64,000 bases of DNA from Bacteroidales bacterium (GTDB lineage: Bacteria > Bacteroidota > Bacteroidia > Bacteroidales > G3-4614), in assembly GCA_017559955.1 (NCBI GenBank), contig JAFYPQ010000030.1:20552-84551 (forward strand), given 5' to 3'. Below the pieces are notes generated by a model that worked only from the letters and a program-made list of their open reading frames with translations, did not search any database and was not told the DNA's origin. Shown piece after piece: positions 19,475-28,999 of this stretch (the first letter of the stretch is position 1; each line of letters starts with the position of its first letter). The position numbers and the translations under genes were made by a program.

Positions 19475-19510
19475 AAGAGGTCGGTTCAAAAAACCGACCT
19501 CTTATTTTTA
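19475..19510 (+). terminator. Intrinsic terminator of ppdK
   Basis: A perfect 12-bp stem (AAGAGGTCGGTT with AACCGACCTCTT) and 5-nt loop is followed by ATTTTTAT. It lies 28 bp after the ppdK stop. Confidence 0.92.
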
Positions 19511-19552
19511 TAAGCAAATTTCTTAAATCATTTAGACATAATAAATCTATAA

Positions 19553-20338
19553 TTAAGGAATACAAACAATCCTAAATCCTATTATAGAAGCTGTAGCTGA
19601 GGGATGTTGAAAATTACGAGACACAACCCTGCAACTTGAGGAATAATCTCTCCAACAGCCCCCTCTTATTACTTTTGATTCTCCTCTAAAATTATTATCT
19701 TCATTATTAATATACTTATAAGACCTATAAGTATCACTACACCACTCATAAAGATTACCACTCATATCATACACCCCCAATTCATTAGGTTTTTTACTTC
19801 CAACAATATGAACCTTTTTTTGGCTATTTGAATTATACCAAGCAACTTTATCTATATTATCATCACCACTATATCTACATATATTACTTTTTATACCACC
19901 ACGAGCCGCATATTCCCACTGTTCTTCAGTTGGTAATTGATAATTCTTTCCTGTCAACAAACTTAACTTATTACAAAAAGAGTTTGCATCATACCAACTG
20001 ACATTATTTATAGGCAAATCACCTTCTTCATTATTAAGATCATTTCCTTCCATTATTATATTCCATTGTTTTTGAGTTACCTCAAAGCATCCTATATAAT
20101 AAGAATTTATTGAGAGTTCTGTTGCAGGACTTTCATCTTTATATCCTTCTACTTTAGAGTCATTTCCAATTTTAAACAAACCTCCCTCCACATATATCAT
20201 TTTTAAATTAATACCGTTTACATTCTCAATATAATTTTGAACTTTAATAAAAGAGGTACGTTTATTGATATTTTTCTTTGCATTTATTACCAATACTATT
20301 GACATTATCATAAGGATAAAAAACAAAACATTTCTCAT
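19553..20338 (-). CDS. SUMF1/formylglycine-generating-enzyme-fold protein, exported
   Basis: A 261-residue protein with an N-terminal membrane or signal segment (residues 3-20) and a single FGE-sulfatase domain from about residue 47: GGLFKIGNDS, YYIGCFEVTQKQWN, NNVSWYDANSFCNKLS, YQLPTEEQWEYAARGG, GNLYEWCSDTY, VIRGGCW and FRIVC at the end. This fold is used by sulfatase-activating enzymes but also by many proteins of Bacteroidetes that lack that activity. No sulfatase or kinase lies nearby and export argues against sulfatase maturation. AT content is higher than in its neighbours. Two tandem RNA-like elements precede it on the same strand. Confidence 0.82.
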   Translation of the reverse strand: MRNVLFFILMIMSIVLVINAKKNINKRTSFIKVQNYIENVNGINLKMIYVEGGLFKIGNDSKVEGYKDESPATELSINSYYIGCFEVTQKQWNIIMEGNDLNNEEGDLPINNVSWYDANSFCNKLSLLTGKNYQLPTEEQWEYAARGGIKSNICRYSGDDNIDKVAWYNSNSQKKVHIVGSKKPNELGVYDMSGNLYEWCSDTYRSYKYINNEDNNFRGESKVIRGGCWRDYSSSCRVVSRNFQHPSATASIIGFRIVCIP

Positions 20339-20382
20339 ATTTCTTAATTTTATATAAACTATATCGACTTATTGTGAGTTAC

Positions 20383-20520
20383 AAAAAAGGTGCATTCCTG
20401 CATCTCGTACCATACAGATAGAGACACAGAAACACACCTCCATAAATGGGGTGCATTCGCTTGTATTTTCTCTATGTGTATTCTGAAAGGTTGGTCGTTT
20501 TCGATTACGAGAAATCAGCG
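20383..20520 (-). ncRNA. Candidate rod-like structured RNA, copy 1 of a tandem pair
   Basis: Read on the minus strand, the element shares with its neighbour (20589-20765) the 5' motif CGAAAACGACCAA, a central GTGTxTTTCTGT and the tail AGGAATGCACC followed by six Ts. It folds as a rod: CTCGTA pairs with TACGAG (20506-20511 with 20404-20409) and a 13-bp helix (12 pairs) joins 20469-20481 to 20412-20424. In copy 2 the same helices have different sequence. The T-tract end looks like a terminator. It ends 45 bp before the SUMF1-like start, so an attenuating leader is the alternative. Confidence 0.45.
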
Positions 20521-20588
20521 ATGCTTAATATCAAAGTTTTATATTATATTCTGATGTTTTTTAGTTTTTATATTTCTTATTATAAAAT

Positions 20589-20765
20589 AAAAAAAGGTGC
20601 ATTCCTACGCTCGTTCTAAGTAACCGAGGTACGACCAAGCACCCAAACACATATAAAACAAGCTACAGAAATACACCCCATATAGGAGCATACTCGTACT
20701 GCTTGTTCATCAGTGTTTCCTCTATTTTGGTCGTTTTCGGCTACTAATGAACAATAACGATAGTA
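20589..20765 (-). ncRNA. Candidate rod-like structured RNA, copy 2 of a tandem pair
   Basis: Same family as the element at 20383-20520. On the minus strand GTAGCCGA pairs with TCGGTTAC (20737-20744 with 20620-20627), ACGACCAA with TTGGTCGT, and AACAAGC with GCTTGTT (20701-20707 with 20657-20663). It ends in AGGAATGCACC and a run of seven Ts. A TATTTTTG box lies 8 bp upstream. With copy 1 it fills the 545-bp gap between the phosphohexomutase and SUMF1-like genes. I do not recognise an Rfam family. Confidence 0.45.
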
Positions 20766-20772
20766 TTTATTG

Positions 20773-20780
20773 CAAAAATA
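20773..20780 (-). promoter_or_regulatory. -7 box (TATTTTTG) for the tandem RNA elements
   Basis: TATTTTTG on the minus strand is a full TAnnTTTG match just upstream of the second RNA element. The -33 position shows no TTG. Confidence 0.45.
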
Positions 20781-20822
20781 ATATTAATTTTTTATTTATT
20801 CATTTTACAGATAATTTTTATT

Positions 20823-20860
20823 ACAAAAAAAATACGAGCCACACTTTGTATGGCTCGTAT
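20823..20860 (-). terminator. Intrinsic terminator of the phosphohexomutase gene
   Basis: ATACGAGCCA (20832-20841) pairs with TGGCTCGTAT (20851-20860). On the minus strand the stem is followed by at least eight Ts. It lies 24 bp after the stop codon. Confidence 0.9.
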
Positions 20861-20883
20861 CAAACTTTATGTTTAAATGTTTA

Positions 20884-22632
20884 TTATACTCCAAGTGATG
20901 CAGCTACTGCTTTTATCTTATCCTCGGCTTGTGCATTTACTGCTTCATACTCAGCGGGTGATGATAATGTTCCACGTACTTCAACATAGAATTTGATTTT
21001 TGGTTCTGTTCCCGAAGGACGTATTGATACTTTTGTTCCATCCTCAGTAAAGTATTGTATCACATTTGCAGTTGTTGGCATATCCAAAGTGAATGTTTCT
21101 CCTGCTAATACATCTGTTCCTTTTAGAGTAGCAAAGTCTTTTATTAATACTACTTTTGAACCTGCTATTTCGCTTAATGGATTGGCACGGAAATTTTTCA
21201 TCATTGCCTCAATCTCCTCTGCTCCACTCTTTCCTTTGCGTACCACTGAAATTCCTTTTTCTTTTGAGAATCCGTATTTAACGTAGATATCTTGTAACAT
21301 CTCATATACGCTCTTTCCGTTCTCTTTTGCCCACGCTGCTGCCTCTGCCATCATTGGTATTGCAGATACTGCATCTTTATCACGAACGAAATCTTCGACC
21401 AAGAAACCGTAGCTCTCTTCTCCTCCTCCGATGTAACGCTCTTTTCCTTCTAACTCACGAATTACTGATGCTATCCATTTAAAACCTGTGTAACAATCGT
21501 AGCATTTGATGTCGTTTTTATCTGCAATTGTTTTTATCAATTCGCTTGTTACAATTGTTTTTACTATAAACTCGTTTCCTTTTAATGTTCCCATTTCTCG
21601 AGAACGAGTCATAATATAGTTCAATAATAGGATTGCTATTTGGTTTCCGTTTATTAATACAAATTCACCTTTATCGTTTTTAACCGCTACTCCAAGACGG
21701 TCGGCATCGGGGTCTGATGCCATAATGATATCTGCATCTACCTCTTTTCCTTTCTCTATTGCCATATTCAATGCAGCGGGTTCCTCTGGGTTGGGAGATG
21801 CTACTGTTGGGAAGTTTCCGTCAGGGATATCTTGCTCTGGAACATTGATGATATTTGTAAATCCAAATGCACGAAGTGCAGCAGGTACCAATTTTACTCC
21901 TGTTCCGTGAATTGGAGTATAAACTATCTTCATATCACTATTGCGTGCCACCAAGTCGGGAGATAGTGATAGTTCTTTAATTTTGTTTACATAGATGTCA
22001 TCAATCTCTTGACCAATTACTTCAATCAATTCAGGATTGCCTTGGAATTTTATATCTTCAATTCCTGCAACTTTATTTACCTCTGCTATAGTGTTTTTAT
22101 CGTGAGGAGATATCATTTGTGCACCATCGTTCCAATATGCTTTGTATCCGTTATACTCTTTTGGATTGTGCGATGCTGTTAAGATAATTCCGCTTTGGCA
22201 TCCCAACTCACGTATTGCAAACGACATCTCGGGGGTTGGACGCAACGACTCAAACAAATATACTTTAATTCCGTTTGCTGAGAATATATCGGCTGATATT
22301 TCAGCAAATTTACGGCTGTTGTTACGGCTGTCGTGGCCAATTACAACTTTAATTTGGTCTAACTCTGCAAACTCTTTTTTTAGATAGTTTGAAAGTCCTT
22401 GTGTTGCTGCTCCTACTGTATAAATGTTCATACGATTGGTTCCTACTCCCATTATTCCACGTAGTCCACCTGTTCCAAACTCTAAATCACGATAGAATGC
22501 ATCTATTAACTCTGTTTTGTCCTCTTGCTCTAAAAGTTTTTTTACTTCGGCACGAGTCTCTGCATCGTAACCTTCGCCCATCCATATTTGAGCTCTTTCG
22601 GTTACTTGTTTCAATAATTCGTCGTTTTGCAT
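20884..22632 (-). CDS. Phospho-sugar mutase (phosphoglucomutase/phosphomannomutase, alpha-D-phosphohexomutase family)
   Basis: A 582-residue enzyme moving phosphate between C1 and C6 of hexose phosphates. Motifs are TASHNP (catalytic serine, residue about 154), GTGGLRG near the N-terminus, the metal loop DPDADRLG, the sugar loop GGGEESYGF and the phosphate loop RPSGTEPKIKFY. The order and length fit the PGM2-like group common in Bacteroidetes. A TTG 11 codons upstream would lie inside the -7 box (22663-22670), so the ATG at 22632 is chosen. It has a strong promoter and terminator and is a single-gene unit. Confidence 0.93.
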   Translation of the reverse strand: MQNDELLKQVTERAQIWMGEGYDAETRAEVKKLLEQEDKTELIDAFYRDLEFGTGGLRGIMGVGTNRMNIYTVGAATQGLSNYLKKEFAELDQIKVVIGHDSRNNSRKFAEISADIFSANGIKVYLFESLRPTPEMSFAIRELGCQSGIILTASHNPKEYNGYKAYWNDGAQMISPHDKNTIAEVNKVAGIEDIKFQGNPELIEVIGQEIDDIYVNKIKELSLSPDLVARNSDMKIVYTPIHGTGVKLVPAALRAFGFTNIINVPEQDIPDGNFPTVASPNPEEPAALNMAIEKGKEVDADIIMASDPDADRLGVAVKNDKGEFVLINGNQIAILLLNYIMTRSREMGTLKGNEFIVKTIVTSELIKTIADKNDIKCYDCYTGFKWIASVIRELEGKERYIGGGEESYGFLVEDFVRDKDAVSAIPMMAEAAAWAKENGKSVYEMLQDIYVKYGFSKEKGISVVRKGKSGAEEIEAMMKNFRANPLSEIAGSKVVLIKDFATLKGTDVLAGETFTLDMPTTANVIQYFTEDGTKVSIRPSGTEPKIKFYVEVRGTLSSPAEYEAVNAQAEDKIKAVAASLGV

Positions 22633-22662
22633 ATATTTTTGTTTTAAAAATTGTCTAATCCA

Positions 22663-22693
22663 CAAATTTAGAGAATTAATTTTTTAATTCAAA
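22663..22693 (-). promoter_or_regulatory. Promoter of the phosphohexomutase gene
   Basis: On the minus strand TTTG (22690-22693) and TAAATTTG (22663-22670) are 19 bp apart, an ideal Bacteroidetes promoter. It fixes the translation start downstream at 22632. Confidence 0.85.
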
Positions 22694-22710
22694 TATTTTA
22701 TTGCCATTTT

Positions 22711-24396
22711 TTAATAGGTTAATTTGAATTTACTCTCATTTTTGTTCCCACAATTGTCGATAGCTACAAATTTTATTGTATGTATGACTCCTTGTTTGAA
22801 TTTTTCCTTGTCTATTTTGTATCGGGCTATTTTATCTTTTATGTCGTATGTAAACAATACAAATTGTCCGTCTATCTCCCCAATAAAGTATTTTAATCCG
22901 CTTTCGCTATCTTTTACAGTAATTCTAATCTCTCCGTCAGCTACTCCATGATATTTAAGATATGGATTTGTCAAATCGGCTTTTACTACATATTTACCAA
23001 ATGTTTTTACTTGCGTTGTAAGCCATCCCTCTTGATATGTAGATATATACTCTTGAGATATTTTACCTATATTCTTTCCAACACTATGAATTGAGGCTAT
23101 GTAGTATTTGCTTTTATCGCTCAGGGTATCAACATCGATTTTTATTGAGAGTTTACAATTTTTATCCACACCTGCGTAATATGGTTCGAGTGTGTGTATT
23201 ACCGAATAGTTATCTTTTAATAATGTATCGGCTTTTGTATATTCAATGGTATAATCGTCATAAAGTGCATATGCCGGTATGGTTATTTTAAATTTCAACT
23301 CTTCAATGCTTTGTTCTTTATTATATTTTAGTTTGGGTTGTGATTGGGATATTTTACTCTCCTCGCCCTCTATCTCAAACGAACATATATCTTTATTCCC
23401 GAAATAGTCTGCTACTTCGTAACGAAACTTATATATTCGTTCTTCGTCGATTGTTATTATACCCCTGTTTTTTATTTCATCCTCTTCGTAAAAGTTAAGT
23501 CTGTTTGCTTGCGATATATAGCTAAGCATAAATAGCGAACGCTCTTTATGCCACTCTTCGGTATCGATATAACTATTAATTTGACGACCTGTTTCAAATG
23601 ATAATGTATCGATATGAGATGAGTATATTAACTCTTCGTCTTTATATAGTTTTACATAATGTACGCCATATATGTTATTCATTCCAGGCATATAGTCGAA
23701 GGCTTTTAATGCAAGTAATATATCGCCCCAAGCTTTTATTTTTGTTTTGATTTTTTTGTTTCCATTCTCTACAACTACCTGTTCAATTGTTTTATTGCTT
23801 GAATTATTTACAACTCCGTTATATGGTATCACCGATATTGCTTTTATTTGCGGAGAACGGGTATCTTTTATTTTATCTTTTATATAGTTTATGGGGTCGA
23901 GTAGATTTTCTGTTTTTGTATCTCTAATCTCGAAATGAAGATGCGGTCCACCACTACTCCCTCTGTTTCCTGTATATGCTACCACCTCGCCTTGTGCAAC
24001 TTTTATTTCGTCGAGCGAAAATGTAAGGTTTACTGCATAATATTTTAGTTGATATTGTTTTTCGGTCAGGATCTTCTCTATTTTAGGAGAATAGCTATTT
24101 AGGTGTGCATATACGCTTGTTGTCCCTGAAGGGTGCGTTATATAGAGAGCATTCCCATAGCCTCCTGCATCAACAGATATACGAGATACATATCCCGAAT
24201 CTACTGCATATACAGGTGTTCCGATAGCTGCTCTGAAATCGAGCCCTGTATGAAAATGGTTTGTTCGCAACTCTCCAAAATTACCTGTTAATTGCAGACT
24301 CCTTTTCAATGGAGGTATTTGTTGTGCCTTACATATACAATTTACTGCACATAACATTGCTATTATGCACAGTAAACTTATTTTCTTTTTTATCAT
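22711..24396 (-). CDS. M23 family peptidoglycan endopeptidase (LytM domain)
   Basis: A 561-residue exported protein with a signal peptide at residues 1-24. The LytM zinc site is at the N-terminal end of the mature protein: HFHTGLDFRA (His and Asp ligands) and GGPHLHFEIRD (HxH ligand), with GTPVYAVDSGYV between. About 400 further residues are beta-rich and could be Ig-like or adhesive modules. It should cut peptide cross-links in the wall. The upstream GTG is rejected in favour of the ATG at 24396, which leaves 17 bp after the alanine symporter gene and gives a proper signal peptide. Confidence 0.88.
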   Translation of the reverse strand: MIKKKISLLCIIAMLCAVNCICKAQQIPPLKRSLQLTGNFGELRTNHFHTGLDFRAAIGTPVYAVDSGYVSRISVDAGGYGNALYITHPSGTTSVYAHLNSYSPKIEKILTEKQYQLKYYAVNLTFSLDEIKVAQGEVVAYTGNRGSSGGPHLHFEIRDTKTENLLDPINYIKDKIKDTRSPQIKAISVIPYNGVVNNSSNKTIEQVVVENGNKKIKTKIKAWGDILLALKAFDYMPGMNNIYGVHYVKLYKDEELIYSSHIDTLSFETGRQINSYIDTEEWHKERSLFMLSYISQANRLNFYEEDEIKNRGIITIDEERIYKFRYEVADYFGNKDICSFEIEGEESKISQSQPKLKYNKEQSIEELKFKITIPAYALYDDYTIEYTKADTLLKDNYSVIHTLEPYYAGVDKNCKLSIKIDVDTLSDKSKYYIASIHSVGKNIGKISQEYISTYQEGWLTTQVKTFGKYVVKADLTNPYLKYHGVADGEIRITVKDSESGLKYFIGEIDGQFVLFTYDIKDKIARYKIDKEKFKQGVIHTIKFVAIDNCGNKNESKFKLTY

Positions 24397-24413
24397 ATTT
24401 TTTATTGAAATTT

Positions 24414-25805
24414 TTACCAACACTCTATATCGGGAGTATCAAGTTCTTTGATATTACTCTTTTTAAAGAGCGGTGTTTTTATTCCTTGCTGCCGTTGTGC
24501 TTTGTAATCGTTTAAAAGCATATATACTTTATTACCCAATTTTGTAATTGACAACATATTTATCAGCACAATGAATATCATAAAGAGGTCGGCCATTGCC
24601 CATACTACATCTAATGGTATTACCGCTCCTGCCATTACTATCAATATCATCAGCACTCGAAATATGTTTACCAATGTGTCATTATCCTTTATAAAACGAA
24701 TGTTTGCTTCGCCATAATAGGAGTTGCTCAAGCAGGTACTAAATCCAAAGAAAAAGATTATTATTGCAATAAAATGGTATGCCCATTCCCCTGTCTTCGA
24801 ACTTAAAGCATATTGTGTAAGAGCTATTCCTTCTAAATCGGCAAGTGCATCTGCTCCTCCAATGAATATTAGAAATGCTGTGCAACTACATATTATCAAA
24901 GTATCGACAAATACTCCCATTGCTTGAACGAAACCTTGATTTATTGGGTGCTTTACATCGGCTGTTGCCGCAGCATTCGGAGCCGAACCCATACCTGCCT
25001 CGTTACTAAAAAGTCCTCGTTTTACACCCATCATAATTGCCATTCCTACGCCTCCGGCAGCTACCTGTTTTATTCCGAAAGCACTATCGACGATTAAGGA
25101 GAATATTGCGGGGATTTGATTAATGTTTGCCAACACTATACACACAACAACCAAGATGTAGGCAAATGCCATTAATGGTACCAACATCGAAGTTACTTTT
25201 GCTACACGCTCCACGCCTCCGAATATGGTCAGAGACATTAATACACCTATTATTATTGCACTCCATATAGGAGATATTCCAAATGCCTCTTCTCCTGATA
25301 TTGCTATGGTGTTTGATTGTACCGAACAGATTATAAAACTGAATGTTAATACAGATAGTATTGCTACTACTATTGCAAGAGATCTGCTCTTTAATCCTTT
25401 ATTAATATAATATGCAGGACCTCCTATAAAGAAATTTCCGTCTCGAGATTTATATAACTGTGCAAGTGTTGATTCGACAAATGATGTTGCAGCATTCAAT
25501 ATTGCCATTATCCACATCCAGAATATAGCCCCGGGACCTCCTATAGTTATTGCCAATGCGACTCCAGCAAGGTTACCTACTCCTACCCTGCTTGCCAACG
25601 AAATTAGAAAGGCTTCAACCGAAGAGATACTTTTACCTTCTCCTGACTGTTTTTGTGTTGTTCCCTTTAATGTTCGCAACATTTCGGGGAACATTGTTAT
25701 TTGTACGGCTTTGGTTTTGATGGTAAACCATAAGGCTAATACCACCATAACCTCAACCATAATATTATTCCACAAAAAATCGATTATCGATAAAAATAGT
25801 TCCAT
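24414..25805 (-). CDS. Alanine/glycine:cation symporter (AGCS family)
   Basis: A 463-residue inner-membrane protein with about 11 membrane segments. Family signatures are SRVGVGNLAGVALAI near residue 70, GGPGAIFWMW, FFIGGPAYYI, KRGLFSNEAGMGSAPNAAA and the C-terminal AMADLFM. It imports alanine or glycine with sodium or protons. It lies between valS (7 bp) and the M23 peptidase (17 bp), all on the minus strand, so the three probably share a transcript headed by valS. Cross-wall peptide recycling would make sense of an alanine importer next to a peptidase, but that is inference. Confidence 0.93.
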   Translation of the reverse strand: MELFLSIIDFLWNNIMVEVMVVLALWFTIKTKAVQITMFPEMLRTLKGTTQKQSGEGKSISSVEAFLISLASRVGVGNLAGVALAITIGGPGAIFWMWIMAILNAATSFVESTLAQLYKSRDGNFFIGGPAYYINKGLKSRSLAIVVAILSVLTFSFIICSVQSNTIAISGEEAFGISPIWSAIIIGVLMSLTIFGGVERVAKVTSMLVPLMAFAYILVVVCIVLANINQIPAIFSLIVDSAFGIKQVAAGGVGMAIMMGVKRGLFSNEAGMGSAPNAAATADVKHPINQGFVQAMGVFVDTLIICSCTAFLIFIGGADALADLEGIALTQYALSSKTGEWAYHFIAIIIFFFGFSTCLSNSYYGEANIRFIKDNDTLVNIFRVLMILIVMAGAVIPLDVVWAMADLFMIFIVLINMLSITKLGNKVYMLLNDYKAQRQQGIKTPLFKKSNIKELDTPDIECW

Positions 25806-25812
25806 TCGTTGT

Positions 25813-28554
25813 TTATTCTTTCAAAGCCTTTATTCGCTCCTCAATAGATTTTATTTTACTCTCGGCATCGCTCTGTTTTTTACGCTCCAACTCCACTACT
25901 TTTTCGGGTGCATTTGCAACAAATCGCTCATTAGAGAGTTTTCCCATTACTGTTCGCAAGAATCCTTGTTGATATTTTAATTCTTCTTCAAGTTTCTTCA
26001 ACTCGGCTTCGACATCTATGTTTCCTTCCATTGGCACGGCATACTCTGTTGTGCCTACCATAAAGGTTATTGATGTTGCAGACTTCTCTTGAACAACTTC
26101 TATTGATGAAAGGTTTGCCAATTTTGCAATTATTGCATCGGCATAGTTGTTATGCTCACCCAATATTTGCAATGATAATTGGTTTTTATTTGGAATATTT
26201 TTTTGTAAACGTATTGTTCTTACTCCTGCAATTATATTCTTTGCCGACTCGATATTTGTTACAATTGTTTGGTTATACTCTGCAACTTCAGGCATTTGTG
26301 CAACCATAATCGACTCTCCGTCTTTTCGCTCTGCAATGTGTTGCCACAACTCTTCTGTAATAAATGGCATAAAGGGGTGCAATAATCGCAACAATATATC
26401 GAAATATTCTAATGTTTTAGTGTATGTTACACCATCGATAGGCATTCCGTATGCAGGCTTAATCATTTCCAAATACCACGCCGAGAACTCATCCCAGAAT
26501 AGTTTATATACAGCCATTAATGCTTCAGAAAGGCGGTATTTTGAGAATAGATCGGCTACCTCGGCATTTACTTTTTTCAATTCTGAATCGAACCATTCAA
26601 CTGCTATTTTTGCACTCTCAGGTTGTTCTATTGTATTATCTACTTGCCAACCATTTACTAAACGGAATGCATTCCATATTTTATTGTTGAAATTACGTCC
26701 TTGCTCACATAGTGCATCATCGAAAAGAATATCGTTTCCAGCAGGAGCAGACAACATCATTCCCATACGAACTCCATCGGCTCCGTATTTCTCAATAAGG
26801 TCTAAGGGGTCAGGTGAGTTTCCAAGCGATTTTGACATTTTACGTCCTATCTTGTCTCGTACAATTCCTGTGAAATATACGTTTCTGAAAGGCATATCTC
26901 CTTTATACTCGTATCCTGCCATAATCATACGTGCAACCCAAAAGAATATAATATCTGGACCTGTTACCAAATCGGCTGTTGGATAGTAGTAATTTATCTC
27001 CTCGTTATCGGGGTTGTTTATTCCATCAAATAGAGATATTGGCCACAACCATGATGAGAACCAAGTATCTAAGGCATCGTCATCTTGACGCAACTCATCT
27101 TTTGTTATATTCTCATATCCGGGCATTGCTTTTGCCAACTCCAATGCATCATCAATATTCTCTGCAACCACATATTTTTCGTCGCCTTCGGCTGTTGGTA
27201 AGAAGTATGCGGGAATACGGTGTCCCCACCACAATTGACGACTGATACACCAATCCTGTATATTTTCCAACCAATTTTGGTAGGTTGTTTTATATTTTGT
27301 AGGATAGAATTTCAGTTCGTCATTCATTACCGGTGGTAATGCAATATCTGCAAAATGTTGCATCTTTAAGAACCATTGCATACATAAACGTGGCTCTACT
27401 GCTGTATCTGCATTACGTTCTGAATATCCTACTTTATTATCATAATCCTCAACTTTTTCAAGCAAGCCTGCGGCTTCTAAATCTATGGCTATTTGTTTAC
27501 GAACCTCCATACGATCCATTCCGACGTATAATCCTGCGGCTTCGCTTAATGTTGCATCTGCATTAAATATATCGATGGTCTCAAGATTATGAGTTTTACC
27601 TAACATATAGTCATTAGTATCGTGGGCAGGTGTTACCTTCAAACATCCTGTACCAAACTCTATCTCTACATAGCGGTCTTCAATAACAGGTATAACTCTG
27701 TTTACTAATGGCACTATTACTTTTTTCCCTTTTAACCAAGAGTTTTTAGGATCTTTGGGATTGATACACATTGCTGTATCTCCCATAATGGTTTCGGGAC
27801 GAGTGGTTGCGACTACCGCATAACGACGACCATCATTATCACGATGTAGAATTTGATGTTTTACTGTTGCATCGAAAGCATCTGTTGGTGCGAGAGTTAC
27901 TGCATCACTTTCCTCTCCGTCGGTTGAGCCCGCTACCTCATCTACATAATATCTTAGATAATAAAGTTTACTCTTTTCATCTTTATATATTACCTCTTCA
28001 TTACTGAGGGCTGTTTGAGCTTTAGGGTCCCAATTGACCATTCTCAATCCACGATATATAAGACCTTTATTGTATAAATCGACAAATACTTTTATTACGC
28101 TTTCGCTACGTTTTTCATCCATAGTAAAGGCTGTTCGGTCCCAATCGCAACTTGCTCCCAATTTACGAAGTTGTTTAAGTATTATGCCTCCGTGTTCGTC
28201 GGTCCACTCCCACGCATGTTTCAAGAACTCTTCACGTGTTAGATCGCTTTTCTTGATACCTTGCTCAGATAATTTCTTTACAACTTTTGCTTCTGTTGCA
28301 ATTGATGCGTGATCGGTTCCGGGAACCCAACAAGCGTTTTTCCCTTCCATTCTTGCTCGACGAACCAATATGTCTTGTATGGTATTGTTAAGCATATGTC
28401 CCATATGCAATACGCCTGTTACGTTTGGAGGGGGAATTACCACTGTATATGGCTCTCTTCCATCGGGTTTTGATTTAAACATTTGATTGTTTAACCAATA
28501 CTCATACCATTTCTTCTCTACCTCAGAGGGGTCGTATTTTGATGCTATTTCCAT
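25813..28554 (-). CDS. valS: Valine--tRNA ligase
   Basis: A 913-residue class I aminoacyl-tRNA synthetase charging tRNA-Val. The HIGH-type motif is HMGH (in [17 protein letters not shown]), the CP1 editing domain follows ([23 protein letters not shown]), then [10 protein letters not shown] (KMSKS). The anticodon-binding domain and a C-terminal coiled-coil arm (about residues 840-913) complete it. A TTG six codons upstream is not used; the ATG at 28554 gives the usual MEIASKYDP start. It heads a run with the alanine symporter and M23 genes. Confidence 0.97.
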   Translation of the reverse strand: MEIASKYDPSEVEKKWYEYWLNNQMFKSKPDGREPYTVVIPPPNVTGVLHMGHMLNNTIQDILVRRARMEGKNACWVPGTDHASIATEAKVVKKLSEQGIKKSDLTREEFLKHAWEWTDEHGGIILKQLRKLGASCDWDRTAFTMDEKRSESVIKVFVDLYNKGLIYRGLRMVNWDPKAQTALSNEEVIYKDEKSKLYYLRYYVDEVAGSTDGEESDAVTLAPTDAFDATVKHQILHRDNDGRRYAVVATTRPETIMGDTAMCINPKDPKNSWLKGKKVIVPLVNRVIPVIEDRYVEIEFGTGCLKVTPAHDTNDYMLGKTHNLETIDIFNADATLSEAAGLYVGMDRMEVRKQIAIDLEAAGLLEKVEDYDNKVGYSERNADTAVEPRLCMQWFLKMQHFADIALPPVMNDELKFYPTKYKTTYQNWLENIQDWCISRQLWWGHRIPAYFLPTAEGDEKYVVAENIDDALELAKAMPGYENITKDELRQDDDALDTWFSSWLWPISLFDGINNPDNEEINYYYPTADLVTGPDIIFFWVARMIMAGYEYKGDMPFRNVYFTGIVRDKIGRKMSKSLGNSPDPLDLIEKYGADGVRMGMMLSAPAGNDILFDDALCEQGRNFNNKIWNAFRLVNGWQVDNTIEQPESAKIAVEWFDSELKKVNAEVADLFSKYRLSEALMAVYKLFWDEFSAWYLEMIKPAYGMPIDGVTYTKTLEYFDILLRLLHPFMPFITEELWQHIAERKDGESIMVAQMPEVAEYNQTIVTNIESAKNIIAGVRTIRLQKNIPNKNQLSLQILGEHNNYADAIIAKLANLSSIEVVQEKSATSITFMVGTTEYAVPMEGNIDVEAELKKLEEELKYQQGFLRTVMGKLSNERFVANAPEKVVELERKKQSDAESKIKSIEERIKALKE

Positions 28555-28569
28555 TGTCTTATTTAAAAG

Positions 28570-28610
28570 CAATAAAAGGAGTTGAGTAAAAAAATTTTTT
28601 ATTCAACTCC
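28570..28610 (-). terminator. Intrinsic terminator after rpoZ
   Basis: GGAGTTGA pairs with TCAACTCC around an internal A/T-rich extension of the stem (28578-28610), followed on the minus strand by TTTTATTG. It separates the bamD-rpoZ unit from valS. Confidence 0.75.
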
Positions 28611-28642
28611 AATATTAGAAATTTTTATTTTTCGTTTGTTTT

Positions 28643-28987
28643 TTAGTCTTTCTTTATAGTCATCTCCTCGTCAGCATTACGGAAATATACTTCACCTGAT
28701 TTATACTCCTCTGTTGCTATCAAGGTTGGTTTTGGCATACGCTCGTAGTACTTTGAAATCTCAATTTGTTCACGATTTTCAAATACCTCCTCTAATGAGT
28801 TGTCTGATGCCGATGATGCATAATCTTGCAACTTTTTCTCCAAGTCAGTCTTCATCTCTGCGGCAATTTGATTTGCTCTTTTCGAGATTATCGCTACTGT
28901 TTCATAAATGTTTTCTGTGTCTTTACACAACTCTATAACATCTCTTGTTACTGTTGATGTAGGAACATTTGCTTTCTTGTAATCCAT
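28643..28987 (-). CDS. rpoZ: RNA polymerase omega subunit (Bacteroidetes form)
   Basis: A 114-residue protein starting MDYKKANVPTSTVTRDV, with the omega core TENIYETVAIISKRANQIAAEMK at residues 26-48, matching the RpoZ/Rpb6 fold (E. coli: NRFDLVLVAARRARQM). The C-terminal tail is acidic. Omega helps assemble and stabilise core RNA polymerase. It lies 12 bp after bamD on the same strand; the bamD-rpoZ pair is conserved in Bacteroidales. Confidence 0.9.
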   Translation of the reverse strand: MDYKKANVPTSTVTRDVIELCKDTENIYETVAIISKRANQIAAEMKTDLEKKLQDYASSASDNSLEEVFENREQIEISKYYERMPKPTLIATEEYKSGEVYFRNADEEMTIKKD

Positions 28988-28999
28988 ATCTTATTTATG

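Noticed and set aside
19553..20338. Sulfatase-activating formylglycine-generating enzyme
   Set aside because: The protein is exported, no sulfatase is nearby, and the domain is widely used for other purposes in Bacteroidetes.
22633..22665. Upstream TTG start of the phosphohexomutase gene
   Set aside because: It lies within the -7 promoter box and would not be transcribed.
26147..26986. 279-codon frame antisense to valS
   Set aside because: It is a shadow of a clear valS coding region; composition does not look like a protein.
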